From the NCBI GenBank assembly GCA_012798435.1, contig JAAZNF010000030.1, forward strand, positions 1 to 54,738: a stretch of 54,738 nucleotides of DNA, given 5' to 3'. Source of the DNA: Myxococcales bacterium. Its GTDB lineage: Bacteria; Myxococcota; B64-G9. Shown piece after piece: positions 43,102 through 51,534 of the stretch. A program made the position numbers and the translations under genes. Positions within the stretch are counted from its first letter, which is position 1, and every line of letters starts with the position of its first letter. The notes beneath the pieces were generated by a model. It made no database searches and was not told the origin of the DNA. It saw only the letters and a list, made by a program, of their open reading frames with translations.

Positions 43102-44013
43102 ATGCGCGGTTCTCGAACGAGCGCGACCGCCGCGTGCGGATTCAAGGCGCCGATGCCCGCGCTGGTTCCTTCGGCCGCGACCTCGGTCGCGCCCATCCGG
43201 TCCCGGCGGGGGTTCACCCTGCTCGAGGTCATGGTGGCGCTGGGAGTGCTGGCGGTCTCCTACACCGCGCTGATGCAGGCCCAGAGCGCCTCGCTACGCC
43301 TGGGCACGGTCGGACGGCAGATGACCGTGGCCACGCTGCTGGCCCGCGGGAAGATGGAGCTCATCGAGGACAAGCTCACCCGAGAGGGCTTCCCCGACAT
43401 GGACCAGGAGGAGGAGGGGACCTTCGAGGAGGAGGGGTATCCCACCTTCCGCTTCCGCTACGTCGTCAAGAAGGTCGAGCTTCCCCTGGGGGAGGCGTTG
43501 TCCCTCCTGCTGGGCCAGCAAGCCGATGCGGACAAGGCCAAAGGTGGCGGCGGCGGGATGGCCGACATGCTGGGCAGCGCGGTGGCGGGCGGCCTAGACG
43601 CGCTCTCCTCGCAGCTCTCCGGCAAGGCCGGCGACCTGATCAAGAGCAAGCTAGGGGGCGGCCTCTCCGGCATGGCCTCCATGCTGGCCAACCCGGACAT
43701 GCTCAAGGCCAACGTGGAGATGCTGGGCAAGACCCTGGAGCAGGCCCTGCGCATGGTCCAGCTCACCGTCTCCTGGGGGACCGACGAGGGCAGCTCGCTC
43801 ACCGTCACCACCCACCTGGTCCAGGTGCCGCAGGCGGCCTCCGCGCCGGGCGCCAGCGGGGCCGGGGCGCCGGGGATGCCGGGGGGGGTGCCGGGAGCGA
43901 TGCCGGGAGCTGGCGGGATGCCCGGCGTGCCCGGCGCCAGCCCCAACCTCCCCGCGGGCGGGCTGTTCGGCAAACCCGGCGCGGCCGGGATCAACACGGG
44001 GGTGTTCAAGTGA
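43102..44013 (+). CDS. gspI: Minor pseudopilin GspI, strongly enlarged
   Basis: A 303-residue prepilin-like protein; GspI is usually about 125 residues. The leader is long (36 residues, including a Pro/Ala-rich part), with cleavage at SRRG/FTLLE and Glu at +5. GspI-type sequence is visible at 38-130 and again at about 218-245. Between them, residues 131-217 form a Gly/Ala/Met-rich insert (GGGGGMADML, KLGGGLSGMASML). The last 60 residues are a low-complexity MPG/GVPG tail. The operon position between H and J fixes its identity. GGAGG precedes the ATG, and the stop overlaps gspJ (GTGA). Confidence 0.8.
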   Translation: MRGSRTSATAACGFKAPMPALVPSAATSVAPIRSRRGFTLLEVMVALGVLAVSYTALMQAQSASLRLGTVGRQMTVATLLARGKMELIEDKLTREGFPDMDQEEEGTFEEEGYPTFRFRYVVKKVELPLGEALSLLLGQQADADKAKGGGGGMADMLGSAVAGGLDALSSQLSGKAGDLIKSKLGGGLSGMASMLANPDMLKANVEMLGKTLEQALRMVQLTVSWGTDEGSSLTVTTHLVQVPQAASAPGASGAGAPGMPGGVPGAMPGAGGMPGVPGASPNLPAGGLFGKPGAAGINTGVFK

Positions 44014-44726
44014 CGCGTCATCCCCGCAGGGCACGGCCACACGGGACGTCGGGCTTCACCCTGGTCGAGGTGCTGATCGCCGTGTCCATCGTGGCCATCA
44101 TCGGCAGCCTGGTGTTCGGCTCCTTCGCCCGCACCTTCGAGTCCCGCGACGTGGCCACCCGGCTGCAGGAGCGCGCCCACCTGGTGCGCCAGGCCATGGA
44201 GCGCATGGCGCGCGAGCTCAGCATGGCCTTCATCTACGACTGCCAGGAGCGGCCCTCCGCCACCGGGGAGCCGAAGCTCCGCAGCACCTTTCGCATGGAA
44301 CGGGAGGGCAAGGTGGACCGGGCGCTGTTCCTGTCGTTCTCGCACCAGCGGCTGCAGCGCGACGCCCGCGAATCCGATCAGTGCCTGGTGAGCTACTACG
44401 GTGAGAACGACCCGGTGGAGCTCTCCCAGACCAACCTGGTGCGCCGGGAGAAGGTCCGCTTCTCGGGAGACCCGGACGAGGGCGGCGCCGTCGAGGTCCT
44501 GCTCCCCGACGTGGAGTCGGTGCACTTCGACATGTGGGACGAGAGCAAGCAGGACTGGGTCGAGGAGTGGAACTGCCAGCAGATCGAGCGGCTGAACCAG
44601 CTTCCCCGCCTGATCCGCATCCGGGTGGTGGTGCGCGGCGAGGGCGGCGAAGAGGTCCCCTACTCCACCGTGACCCGCCTGTTCGTCAACAAACCCTTGT
44701 TCAACTGGATGAAGCCGTCGTCATGA
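44010..44726 (+). CDS. gspJ: Minor pseudopilin GspJ
   Basis: A 238-residue prepilin-like protein starting with GTG in a GTGA overlap with gspI. The cleavage site is GTSG/FTLVE with Glu at +5. LQERAHLVRQAMERMARELS is typical of GspJ, and the globular part is beta-rich, with Cys residues near 75 and 190. It forms the pseudopilus tip with I, H and K. Confidence 0.88.
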   Translation: MTRHPRRARPHGTSGFTLVEVLIAVSIVAIIGSLVFGSFARTFESRDVATRLQERAHLVRQAMERMARELSMAFIYDCQERPSATGEPKLRSTFRMEREGKVDRALFLSFSHQRLQRDARESDQCLVSYYGENDPVELSQTNLVRREKVRFSGDPDEGGAVEVLLPDVESVHFDMWDESKQDWVEEWNCQQIERLNQLPRLIRIRVVVRGEGGEEVPYSTVTRLFVNKPLFNWMKPSS

Positions 44727-45979
44727 CTCGGGACCCTCACACCCCGGCCGCCGCCGGCCCGAAGTCACCGCCTCGCCGCCTGCCGGCCCGGCGCCGCCGC
44801 CCCCGCCTGCGCTCGGAGCGCGGGGTGGCCCTGCTCATGGTGCTGGTCACGGTGGCGGTGCTGACGGCGGTGGTGTACGACTTCGTGCACCAGACCCGGG
44901 TCGAGGTCCGCATGGCCGAAAACAACCGGGACCGCTTGCAGGCCTACTACCTGGCCCGCTCGGCCGTCAACTTCGGCCGGCTCATCCTGCACTTCCAGGG
45001 CCAGGTGGATCGCTTCACCGGCGGCATGGTGAAGCTGTACCAGCTCATTCCCGTCGAGAGCGACCTGGCCCGCGCCCTCACCAGCGGCGAGGTGGGCGAG
45101 GCGCTGGGCCTGAGCGGCCTCAACCTGGGGACGGGATCGGGCTTCGGCGAGTTCGCCGGCCGCTTCTCGGCGACCATCGAGGACGAGTACGCGAAGATCA
45201 ACATCAACGCCCTCGATTCCATCCCCTCCATCGCCGCGCCGGTGGCCGCCCACCTGCTGACCCTGATCGGCAACGCGCGCTACCGCACCCTGTTCGAGCT
45301 GCCCGACGCCGACGGCCAGTACAGCAGCCCGGCGGAGGTGGTCAACGCCATCCGCGACTGGATCGACGCCAACAACAGCCAGGACGCGTTGAACCCCGAC
45401 GCGCTGCTGCGCGACCCCTTCTCGCAGGCCCTGGTGTTCGTGCCCGGCGCCTCCGGCGAGGACTCCCGCTACGACATGCTCAAGGACCCCTATCGCAACA
45501 AGAACGACCCCATGATCTCGGTGGACGAGCTGTACTTCATCCGCGGCATCGGCGACGACTTCATGAATGAATTCGGCGACAAGTTCACCGTGTACAGCGA
45601 TCCCTCCCTGCTGGTGAGCCTCAACTCGGTCAACGACCCCGTGATGTTGCTGTCGCTGCTGTGCCTCCAGCCGGAGAACCAGCCCCTGTGCACCGAGCAG
45701 GGCCTGCCGAAGCTGCTGGAGGTCATCGCCCTGTTCTTCGAGTTTCGCAACCTGATGCAGTTCTCCACCTTCATGGTGCCCGACGCCAAGACCATCCAGG
45801 AGTTCTTCGCCAGCCAGGGCCCCAGCTTCAACGCCTACTTCATGAAGAACCTGGCCCCGTTCTCCGACACCTTCACCATCCAGGCCACCGGCGCGGTCAA
45901 CGATACATCCCTGAGCATCCGCGCGGTGGTCAAGAACACGGCCGCCGGCCAGGAGATCCTCTACTGGCGGGAGATGTGA
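44723..45979 (+). CDS. gspK: Minor pseudopilin GspK
   Basis: A 418-residue, large minor pseudopilin. After a basic Pro/Arg-rich 34-residue leader, the cleavage site SERG/VALLM lacks Glu at +5, the hallmark of GspK. A long alpha-helical globular insert with Asp-rich loops (NALDSIPSIAAP, NAIRDWIDANN) follows, of the calcium-binding kind. It caps the pseudopilus. The ATG overlaps the gspJ stop. Confidence 0.92.
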   Translation: MTRDPHTPAAAGPKSPPRRLPARRRRPRLRSERGVALLMVLVTVAVLTAVVYDFVHQTRVEVRMAENNRDRLQAYYLARSAVNFGRLILHFQGQVDRFTGGMVKLYQLIPVESDLARALTSGEVGEALGLSGLNLGTGSGFGEFAGRFSATIEDEYAKININALDSIPSIAAPVAAHLLTLIGNARYRTLFELPDADGQYSSPAEVVNAIRDWIDANNSQDALNPDALLRDPFSQALVFVPGASGEDSRYDMLKDPYRNKNDPMISVDELYFIRGIGDDFMNEFGDKFTVYSDPSLLVSLNSVNDPVMLLSLLCLQPENQPLCTEQGLPKLLEVIALFFEFRNLMQFSTFMVPDAKTIQEFFASQGPSFNAYFMKNLAPFSDTFTIQATGAVNDTSLSIRAVVKNTAAGQEILYWREM

Positions 45980-45991
45980 AAGAGGCCTCGC

Positions 45992-47554
45992 ATGGCACAG
46001 CTCATCCTCGGACTCGACCCGGGCCACGACACCGTACGACAGGTGCGACTGCGCGCCAGCTTGCGGCGGCTGGAGGTGGAGGACTTCCACGAAGCGCCTC
46101 TGCCGCACGACGAGCGGCCGTTCCGCCAACGGGCCGCCGAGGCCCTGAGCCAGCTGCCGTTGCCGGGCGCGGGCGATCTGGCGGCGCTGGCCCTGCCGGG
46201 GGACGAGGTGTCCACCCGGGCCCTGGGCATGCCGTTCGCCGACTCCCGCCGCATCGCCCGCACCCTGCCCTTCGAGCTGGAAGGCCAGCTCCCCTTCTCG
46301 CTGGACCAGGTGGTCTACGACTACCGGGTGACCCGCCGCCTGCCCGACGGCGGGGTGCGCCTGCTGGCCGGGCTGGCCACCCACGAGGTGCTGCGCGACT
46401 GGCTGCAAGCGCTGTCGGCCGTGGGCATCGATCCGCGCCTGCTGGGCATCGACGCCCTGTCCTACACCCGGCTGCTGGACCTGCTGCCGCGACCCTCTCC
46501 GGACGCGCGGGTGGGCCTGCTGGACATCGGCTACCGGCTCAGCTCCCTGTGCGTCATGGGCCCCGAAGGGGTGGAGTGCGTGCGCACCCTCTCGCTGGGC
46601 GGGCGCGATCTCACCCTGCGCCTGGCCGAAGCGTTCCGGGTGGAGCCCGACGAGGCCGAGAGCGGCAAGCGCCGGGGCGCGGTGGTGGCCACCCGCACCG
46701 GCCCCGAGCTCCAGGGAGAGACGGCGCGCATCGCCGAGGCCCTCGGCAAAGGACTCCAGCAGCTCGTGCGCGAGGTGCGCCAGACGTTGGCCGCGGCGCC
46801 GAGCGTCGACCGGCCGCTCGCCCAGCTCTGGTTGTGCGGTGGCGGCGCGCGCGTCCGCAACTTGACCACCCACCTCGAGGAGGAGCTGGGGACGCCGGTG
46901 CGTCCCCTCGAGGCGGGTCACGTGGACATCCCCGGCCGCGATCGCCTGGGGGATACGCCGGGCGCGCCCTGGGCCAAGGCCCTGGGGCTGGCGCTGCACG
47001 CCCACCGCGGCGGGCGCGGCGACTTCCTCAACCTGCGCCGGGGCGCCTTCGCCCACAAGGGGGACTTCGAGGCGGTGCGCGGCCGCCTGCTGCAGGTGGC
47101 GGCGGGCCTGCTGGCGGTCCTGCTGCTGTGGGCCGGGCAGGCGGTGACCCGCTCGCTGAGCCTCTCGCGCACCGAGCGCGAGCTGGACAACCGGGTGCGT
47201 GAGATCACCCAGGCGGTGCTGGGCAAGGCCTACGACAACCCCGAGATCGCCATCTCGGTGATCAAGGAGAAGACCTCGCCCGGGGCCGATCCCCTGCCGA
47301 AGTTCAGCGCCCTGGACGCCCTGCGCGAGATCCACGAGCGCATCCCGGAGGACGCGCAGTTGCGCCTCAAGGACCTCAACCTGTCACCCAAGAAGATCCG
47401 CCTGGAAGGTTTCACCGACAGCTTCGAGACGGTGGAGAGGATCCGCGCCGCGCTGCAGGAGGTCGAGTGTTTCAGCGAGGTGCAGGCGGGCAACATGCGC
47501 TCCACCAAGGAGCAGGAAGTGCAGTTCGAGCTCACCATCGTGGTGGGCTGCTGA
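45992..47554 (+). CDS. gspL: Type II secretion platform protein GspL (PilM-like)
   Basis: A 520-residue bitopic protein. The actin-fold cytoplasmic domain (1-350, ILGLDPGHDTVRQVRL, LCGGGARV) resembles PilM/GspL and binds GspE. A transmembrane helix at about 368-388 (VAAGLLAVLLLWAG) and a periplasmic ferredoxin-like domain (about 430-520) follow. It is larger than enteric GspL (about 400) and the actin-fold part is complete. It starts 12 nt after gspK. Confidence 0.88.
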   Translation: MAQLILGLDPGHDTVRQVRLRASLRRLEVEDFHEAPLPHDERPFRQRAAEALSQLPLPGAGDLAALALPGDEVSTRALGMPFADSRRIARTLPFELEGQLPFSLDQVVYDYRVTRRLPDGGVRLLAGLATHEVLRDWLQALSAVGIDPRLLGIDALSYTRLLDLLPRPSPDARVGLLDIGYRLSSLCVMGPEGVECVRTLSLGGRDLTLRLAEAFRVEPDEAESGKRRGAVVATRTGPELQGETARIAEALGKGLQQLVREVRQTLAAAPSVDRPLAQLWLCGGGARVRNLTTHLEEELGTPVRPLEAGHVDIPGRDRLGDTPGAPWAKALGLALHAHRGGRGDFLNLRRGAFAHKGDFEAVRGRLLQVAAGLLAVLLLWAGQAVTRSLSLSRTERELDNRVREITQAVLGKAYDNPEIAISVIKEKTSPGADPLPKFSALDALREIHERIPEDAQLRLKDLNLSPKKIRLEGFTDSFETVERIRAALQEVECFSEVQAGNMRSTKEQEVQFELTIVVGC

Positions 47555-47578
47555 GCGGCCGAGCGGTGGGAGGAAGAC

Positions 47579-48217
47579 ATGGCCCTGCGCATGCGACGCA
47601 TCGATGACTGGCTGGCGGCCCTGCAACGACTCAGCCGCCGCGAGAAGATCCTGCTCGGCGGCCTGAGCGGAGCGCTGCTGGTGTTCCTGTGGGTGGTGAT
47701 CGGCATGTGGATCTCCGGCAACCTGGCCGCGCGGGAGCGGCGTATCGTCGAGAAGAGCGCCAAGCTGCAGACCATCATCGACCACCGGCAGAAGTTCGAG
47801 GAGGCCAAGGAGAAGCAGAAGCGCGCCCAGGATCTCATGCGCTCGGGCCGCTCCATCGAGCTGTCGCCCGCGGTGGGCCAGGCCGCCAAGCAGCTCGGCA
47901 TCCCCATCGGCGACATGAAGACCGCCACCCCGGCCGTCGATGCCGAGGCCCACGTCATCGAGGACAAGGTCGAGGTGAACATCCCGCTGGTGACCATCGA
48001 TCGCCTGGTCGACCTGCTCCAGGATCTGGAGCGCCGCTCGCGCACCGTCATGGTGCGCAAGCTGCGCATCCAGAACAGCTTCCGTGAACCCACCCAGCTC
48101 GAGGTGAGCTTCACCGTCTCCAACTTCAAGCTCATGGAAGAGCGCGAGGCCCCGGCCCCGGACAAGGCCGCCGCGCCGAAACCCGCCGCCTCGCCCGCGG
48201 CGCCGGGCCCGAGGTGA
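47579..48217 (+). CDS. gspM: Type II secretion platform protein GspM
   Basis: A 212-residue bitopic protein. A short cytoplasmic start with LSRREKILLGG is followed by a transmembrane helix (about 27-46), a coiled-coil stretch (about 47-95), a periplasmic ferredoxin-like domain and an Ala/Pro-rich tail. GspM binds GspL in the assembly platform. GGAGGAAG precedes the ATG. Identity rests on size, topology and position between gspL and gspN. Confidence 0.82.
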   Translation: MALRMRRIDDWLAALQRLSRREKILLGGLSGALLVFLWVVIGMWISGNLAARERRIVEKSAKLQTIIDHRQKFEEAKEKQKRAQDLMRSGRSIELSPAVGQAAKQLGIPIGDMKTATPAVDAEAHVIEDKVEVNIPLVTIDRLVDLLQDLERRSRTVMVRKLRIQNSFREPTQLEVSFTVSNFKLMEEREAPAPDKAAAPKPAASPAAPGPR

Positions 48218-48221
48218 TGCC

Positions 48222-49121
48222 ATGCGCCGCGCCATCCTGAGGTACTCCCTGTACGGCCTGTGGTTCTTGCTGTGCTTGATCTTCTTTTTGGTGAAGGGCT
48301 TCCCCACCCAGGTGCTGGTGGAGCGCCTGGCGCTCGAGGCCCAGAAGGCCGGCTTACGCCTCACGGTCAGCGAAGCCCAGACGCTGTTTCCGAACGGCCT
48401 CTCCTTGAGCGGGGTCCGCCTGACCTCGCCGGAGGAGGCCGAAACACCGGTGACGCTCACCGCCGAGCGGGTAGCGGTACGCTTCTCGCTGCTGTCGGCC
48501 TTGTCGAGCCAGAAGCGCCTGAGCGCGGACGCCGAGCTGTTCTCGGGCCGGCTCGAAGGCGATGTGAGCTGGGGACCGGAGGGGGTGAGCCTGTCCGGCA
48601 AGGCTCACGCGCTGGATCTGGAGCGTCTGCCCGTGTGGACCGAGTGGCTGGGGCTGAAGCTGGCCGGCAAGCTCACCGGCAACTTCCAGCTCTCCATCAA
48701 CCCCAAGAACGCGGCCGAGGCCGGCGGGGAGATCGCGCTACAGCTCGAGCAGGGAAAGCTCGGCGACGGCCAGGTGCAGGTGCCCGGCTGGGGGCCGCTC
48801 ACCATCCCCTGGATCTCATTGGGCAAGACCGAGATCGCGCTGGCCATCGCCAAGGGCAAGGCCGACCTCAAGACCTTCAAGGTCGCCTCGGACGACATCG
48901 ACGCGACGGCGGACGGCTACTTTCTTTTGCAACAACGTCTGTCGCAGGCCTCGGCCCGCTGCAAGGTGCGTTTCAAGATAAGCGACGATTTCCTCAAGCG
49001 CAACCCCAAGTTCGACATCCTCACCCAGCGCCTCGCCGAAGCCCGCGGGCAGGACGGCTATTACGGCTACAGCGTGTTCGGGCCGATCGCCAAGCCGCAG
49101 TTCAAGCCGCTGCGTCAGTGA
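48222..49121 (+). CDS. gspN: Type II secretion protein GspN
   Basis: A 299-residue protein with one N-terminal transmembrane helix (about 8-28) and a beta-rich periplasmic domain with repeated strand pairs. VKGFPTQVLVERLALEAQ and TVSEAQTLFPNGLSLSGVRL recall the GspN/AsmA-type fold common in deltaproteobacterial T2SS. Its role in secretion is less defined than that of the other subunits. It starts four bases after gspM and is last in the operon. Confidence 0.82.
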   Translation: MRRAILRYSLYGLWFLLCLIFFLVKGFPTQVLVERLALEAQKAGLRLTVSEAQTLFPNGLSLSGVRLTSPEEAETPVTLTAERVAVRFSLLSALSSQKRLSADAELFSGRLEGDVSWGPEGVSLSGKAHALDLERLPVWTEWLGLKLAGKLTGNFQLSINPKNAAEAGGEIALQLEQGKLGDGQVQVPGWGPLTIPWISLGKTEIALAIAKGKADLKTFKVASDDIDATADGYFLLQQRLSQASARCKVRFKISDDFLKRNPKFDILTQRLAEARGQDGYYGYSVFGPIAKPQFKPLRQ

Positions 49122-49135
49122 CGAGGGGGCTCTTC

Positions 49136-49153
49136 CGGCTACTTCGATAGCCG
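49136..49153 (+). terminator. Candidate terminator at the end of the T2SS operon
   Basis: CGGCTA (49136-49141) and TAGCCG (49148-49153) form a perfect 6-bp stem with a 6-nt loop, followed by CTTCTTC. It overlaps the last codons of the convergent gene. Only a weak T-rich stretch follows, so the call is tentative. Confidence 0.3.
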
Positions 49154-51403
49154 CTTCTTCAGCGCGGCGCGCTGGGCCTCGAGGTCCTGCGGGGTCTTGA
49201 CCGGGAAGAAACGCTCCTCCCGCTCCACCACCATCCAGTTCGTCGAAAGGAAGCGCGACAGATCGCCGGTGAGCCGTTCGAACTGCACGACCTTGCCATC
49301 ACCCACCTGTTTCTCGGTGGCGTACCAGGGCAGCTCGAACTCGCGATCCAGCGCAGCGGCCTGGAAGATGTAGGTGGCAGTGTTGAACACCGGGATGCGG
49401 TCGGCATCGAAATCCTTGGGGAAGCCGAAACCCTCGACGAGTTGCAGCCGGCCATCGACCCGCGCCGGCGCCCCGCCCTTGTCGCCGGGGAGCTTCTGGG
49501 CCAGCTCCACCGACATCTCGGCACCGGCTTCGAGGTGCAGGCCGAACAAGGTCTCGTCGGGGGTGGCCCCCAGGTTGTCCACGTTCGAGTACCACAGGTG
49601 CTCGCCGCCGCGCTCCAGAAACTCCCGCAGCGCGCCGCTCTGGCGCAACGCGTAGACGAAGTCGCCGTGTCCCGGGCCGTAATAGCGCTCGTGCGGTCGC
49701 TCCGGGTGCGGCGTGAAGACGCTCCCGTCCGGGCGCAGCCGCGGGAAGATGAACTGGGAGAACAGGAACACGTCCTCGCGGGGAACGCCGAAGTAGTCGT
49801 GGCGTTCCAGGTAGCGCGTGGTCTCTGCCTCGGTGGCGAAAGAATTCATGATCAGCACCGGCAGGCGGGCCTTGGCGCGCTTCGCCGCCCTGGCCACCTG
49901 CTCGAGCTTGAGCTGCAAGAAGCTCTTGCCGTCGAACACCTCCACGATGCCCTTGACCTTGCCGCCGAAGCGGGTGGCCATGCCGCCGTTCACGATGGCC
50001 ACCCCCAGCTTGCCCGCGGCCATGGCCTCGCGGCCCAGCTTGGCCAGGCGCGTCCGCTCGGTCTTCTTGAGCTTGGCCACGTCACGGAAGGCGCCCGCGT
50101 CCGGGTGGGCGAACTCGCCGGGGACGACGTTCTTCCCCTCCCCGCGCCGTCCGGCTTTGAGGTCCTCGCGCAAGGTCTGGAAGGTCCCGCTGTCGAAACC
50201 GTAGCGCTGGAGCAAAGCGTCGCCGGGGAGGTCGGGCACCAGCACCGCCTTGCGCCGGCCGGCCAAAAGCTCCTGGTACATCTTCTTGGTCTGCCGGGCG
50301 ATGTAGGCCCAGGAGAAGCGCTCCTCGACGCGCCGGCGCCCGGCCTCGCCGAAGCGTTTGGCGGTCTGGCGATCCTGGAGCAAGCGGTTCACCGCGTCGG
50401 CGATGGCCTGGGGGTTCGCCGGCGGGATGAGGATGCCGGTCTGCTCGGGCACCACCACCTCCTGGATGCCGCCCACCGCGGTGGCCACCACCGGGGTGCG
50501 GCAGGCCATGGCCTCCAGGTTGATGATGCCGAAGGGCTCGTAGATGGAGGGGCACACGAACACCTTGGCGCTGGAGTAGAGCTGGATGTACTCCTCTTCC
50601 TTGAGCAGCTTGTGGATCCACAAAAAGCCCTTGCGCCCGGCGATGCGCTTCTCCAGCATCTCCTCGTACTCGCGGGTGTCGGCCCCGACCGCGCCCATCA
50701 CGATCTGCACGCCGGGATCGATGCGCTCGCGGGCCTCGATCAGGTACTCCATGCCCTTCTGCTTGGTGGGCCGGCCCACGAACAGGATGTAGTCGTCCTG
50801 GATGCCCCAGGTCTTCTTGAGCTCGTCCGAGATGGGGGTGTGCTTCCACTTGTCGGGATCGATGCCGTTGTGGATCACCGCCACCCGCTCCGGGCGAACC
50901 GGGAAGAACTTGAGCACGTCCTGCTTCATCAGGCGCGACACCCCCACCACCCGGTCGGCGTTGCGGATCACCAGATCCTCGATCCAGGTGCTGAGGTGGT
51001 AGCCGTTGCCGAGCTGGTCGACCTTCCAGGGGCGCAGCGGCTCCAGGCTGTGGCAGGTGGCCACCAGCGGCACCTGGTACAGCGTCTTGGCCAGAAAGCC
51101 TGCGAAGGAGGCGTACCAGGTGTGGGTGTGCACGATGTCCGAGTCGAAGGAGTCGAGCATCATGTTGAGGTTGGTGGCGAAGGTGCCGAGGGCCGGGTTG
51201 AACTTGTGGGTCTTCTTCTCGAACTCCGGCGGCATGCGGTAACCACGAGCAGATAGGGTCTGTCCCGGGACCTCCTGGTCGCCGAAGCAGCGCACCTCGA
51301 CCTCCATGATCTTGGATAGCTCCTGGGACAGGTAACGCAGGTGCACCCCGGCGCCGCCGTACACATAGGGGGGATACTCGCGGGCGATCATGGTCACTTT
51401 CAT
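49139..51403 (-). CDS. Fusion of glycogen-synthase-like GT4 glycosyltransferase and UDP-sugar pyrophosphorylase
   Basis: A 754-residue fusion. Residues 1-390 are a GT-B glycosyltransferase of family GT4, closest in style to the actinobacterial glycogen synthase/GlgM group: MIAREYPPYVYGGAGVHLRYL at the N-terminus, VGRPTKQKGMEYL, and EPFGIINLEAMA (289-300). A linker (about 395-445) follows. Residues 450-754 match the UDPGP family (eukaryote-type UTP-glucose-1-phosphate or UDP-sugar uridylyltransferase), with the nucleotide loop NGGMATRFGGKVKG (472-485). One chain could make a UDP-sugar and then transfer it. The product could be a glucan or another polysaccharide; substrates are not certain. AAGGAG 7 nt before the ATG at 51403 fixes the start, and a strong promoter lies upstream. 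Confidence 0.85.
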   Translation of the reverse strand: MKVTMIAREYPPYVYGGAGVHLRYLSQELSKIMEVEVRCFGDQEVPGQTLSARGYRMPPEFEKKTHKFNPALGTFATNLNMMLDSFDSDIVHTHTWYASFAGFLAKTLYQVPLVATCHSLEPLRPWKVDQLGNGYHLSTWIEDLVIRNADRVVGVSRLMKQDVLKFFPVRPERVAVIHNGIDPDKWKHTPISDELKKTWGIQDDYILFVGRPTKQKGMEYLIEARERIDPGVQIVMGAVGADTREYEEMLEKRIAGRKGFLWIHKLLKEEEYIQLYSSAKVFVCPSIYEPFGIINLEAMACRTPVVATAVGGIQEVVVPEQTGILIPPANPQAIADAVNRLLQDRQTAKRFGEAGRRRVEERFSWAYIARQTKKMYQELLAGRRKAVLVPDLPGDALLQRYGFDSGTFQTLREDLKAGRRGEGKNVVPGEFAHPDAGAFRDVAKLKKTERTRLAKLGREAMAAGKLGVAIVNGGMATRFGGKVKGIVEVFDGKSFLQLKLEQVARAAKRAKARLPVLIMNSFATEAETTRYLERHDYFGVPREDVFLFSQFIFPRLRPDGSVFTPHPERPHERYYGPGHGDFVYALRQSGALREFLERGGEHLWYSNVDNLGATPDETLFGLHLEAGAEMSVELAQKLPGDKGGAPARVDGRLQLVEGFGFPKDFDADRIPVFNTATYIFQAAALDREFELPWYATEKQVGDGKVVQFERLTGDLSRFLSTNWMVVEREERFFPVKTPQDLEAQRAALKKRLSK

Positions 51404-51440
51404 GGGTCGCTCCTTCGCGGATGGACGAAATTCGTGGCGC

Positions 51441-51468
51441 AGTATAGCGGCCGAGGGTGGCAAGTCAA
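51441..51468 (-). promoter_or_regulatory. Sigma70-type promoter of the GT4-pyrophosphorylase gene
   Basis: Minus-strand TTGACT (51468-51463), a 16-nt spacer and TATACT (51446-51441) match five of six bases in each hexamer. They lie 38 nt upstream of the ATG. This is the best promoter match in the window. Confidence 0.7.
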
Positions 51469-51486
51469 GGCCGGGAGCGGCCCGAC

Positions 51487-51516
51487 TTGCGCCGGGGCGG
51501 CCTTCTCGGCTACACC
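51487..51516 (+). promoter_or_regulatory. Candidate promoter of thrB-thrC
   Basis: TTGCGC (51487-51492), 18 nt and TACACC (51511-51516) lie just before the GGAGGTG ribosome site. The match is weak but resembles the TTGCGC/TACACT pair at cstA. Confidence 0.3.
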
Positions 51517-51534
51517 AGGTGTCGGAGGTGACCC

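Noticed and set aside
43134-44009. Plus-strand alternative frame over gspI joined to gspJ
   Set aside because: The frame is a Gly/Arg-rich shadow of gspI. The pseudopilin leader with GTSG/FTLVE places the gspJ start at GTG 44010.
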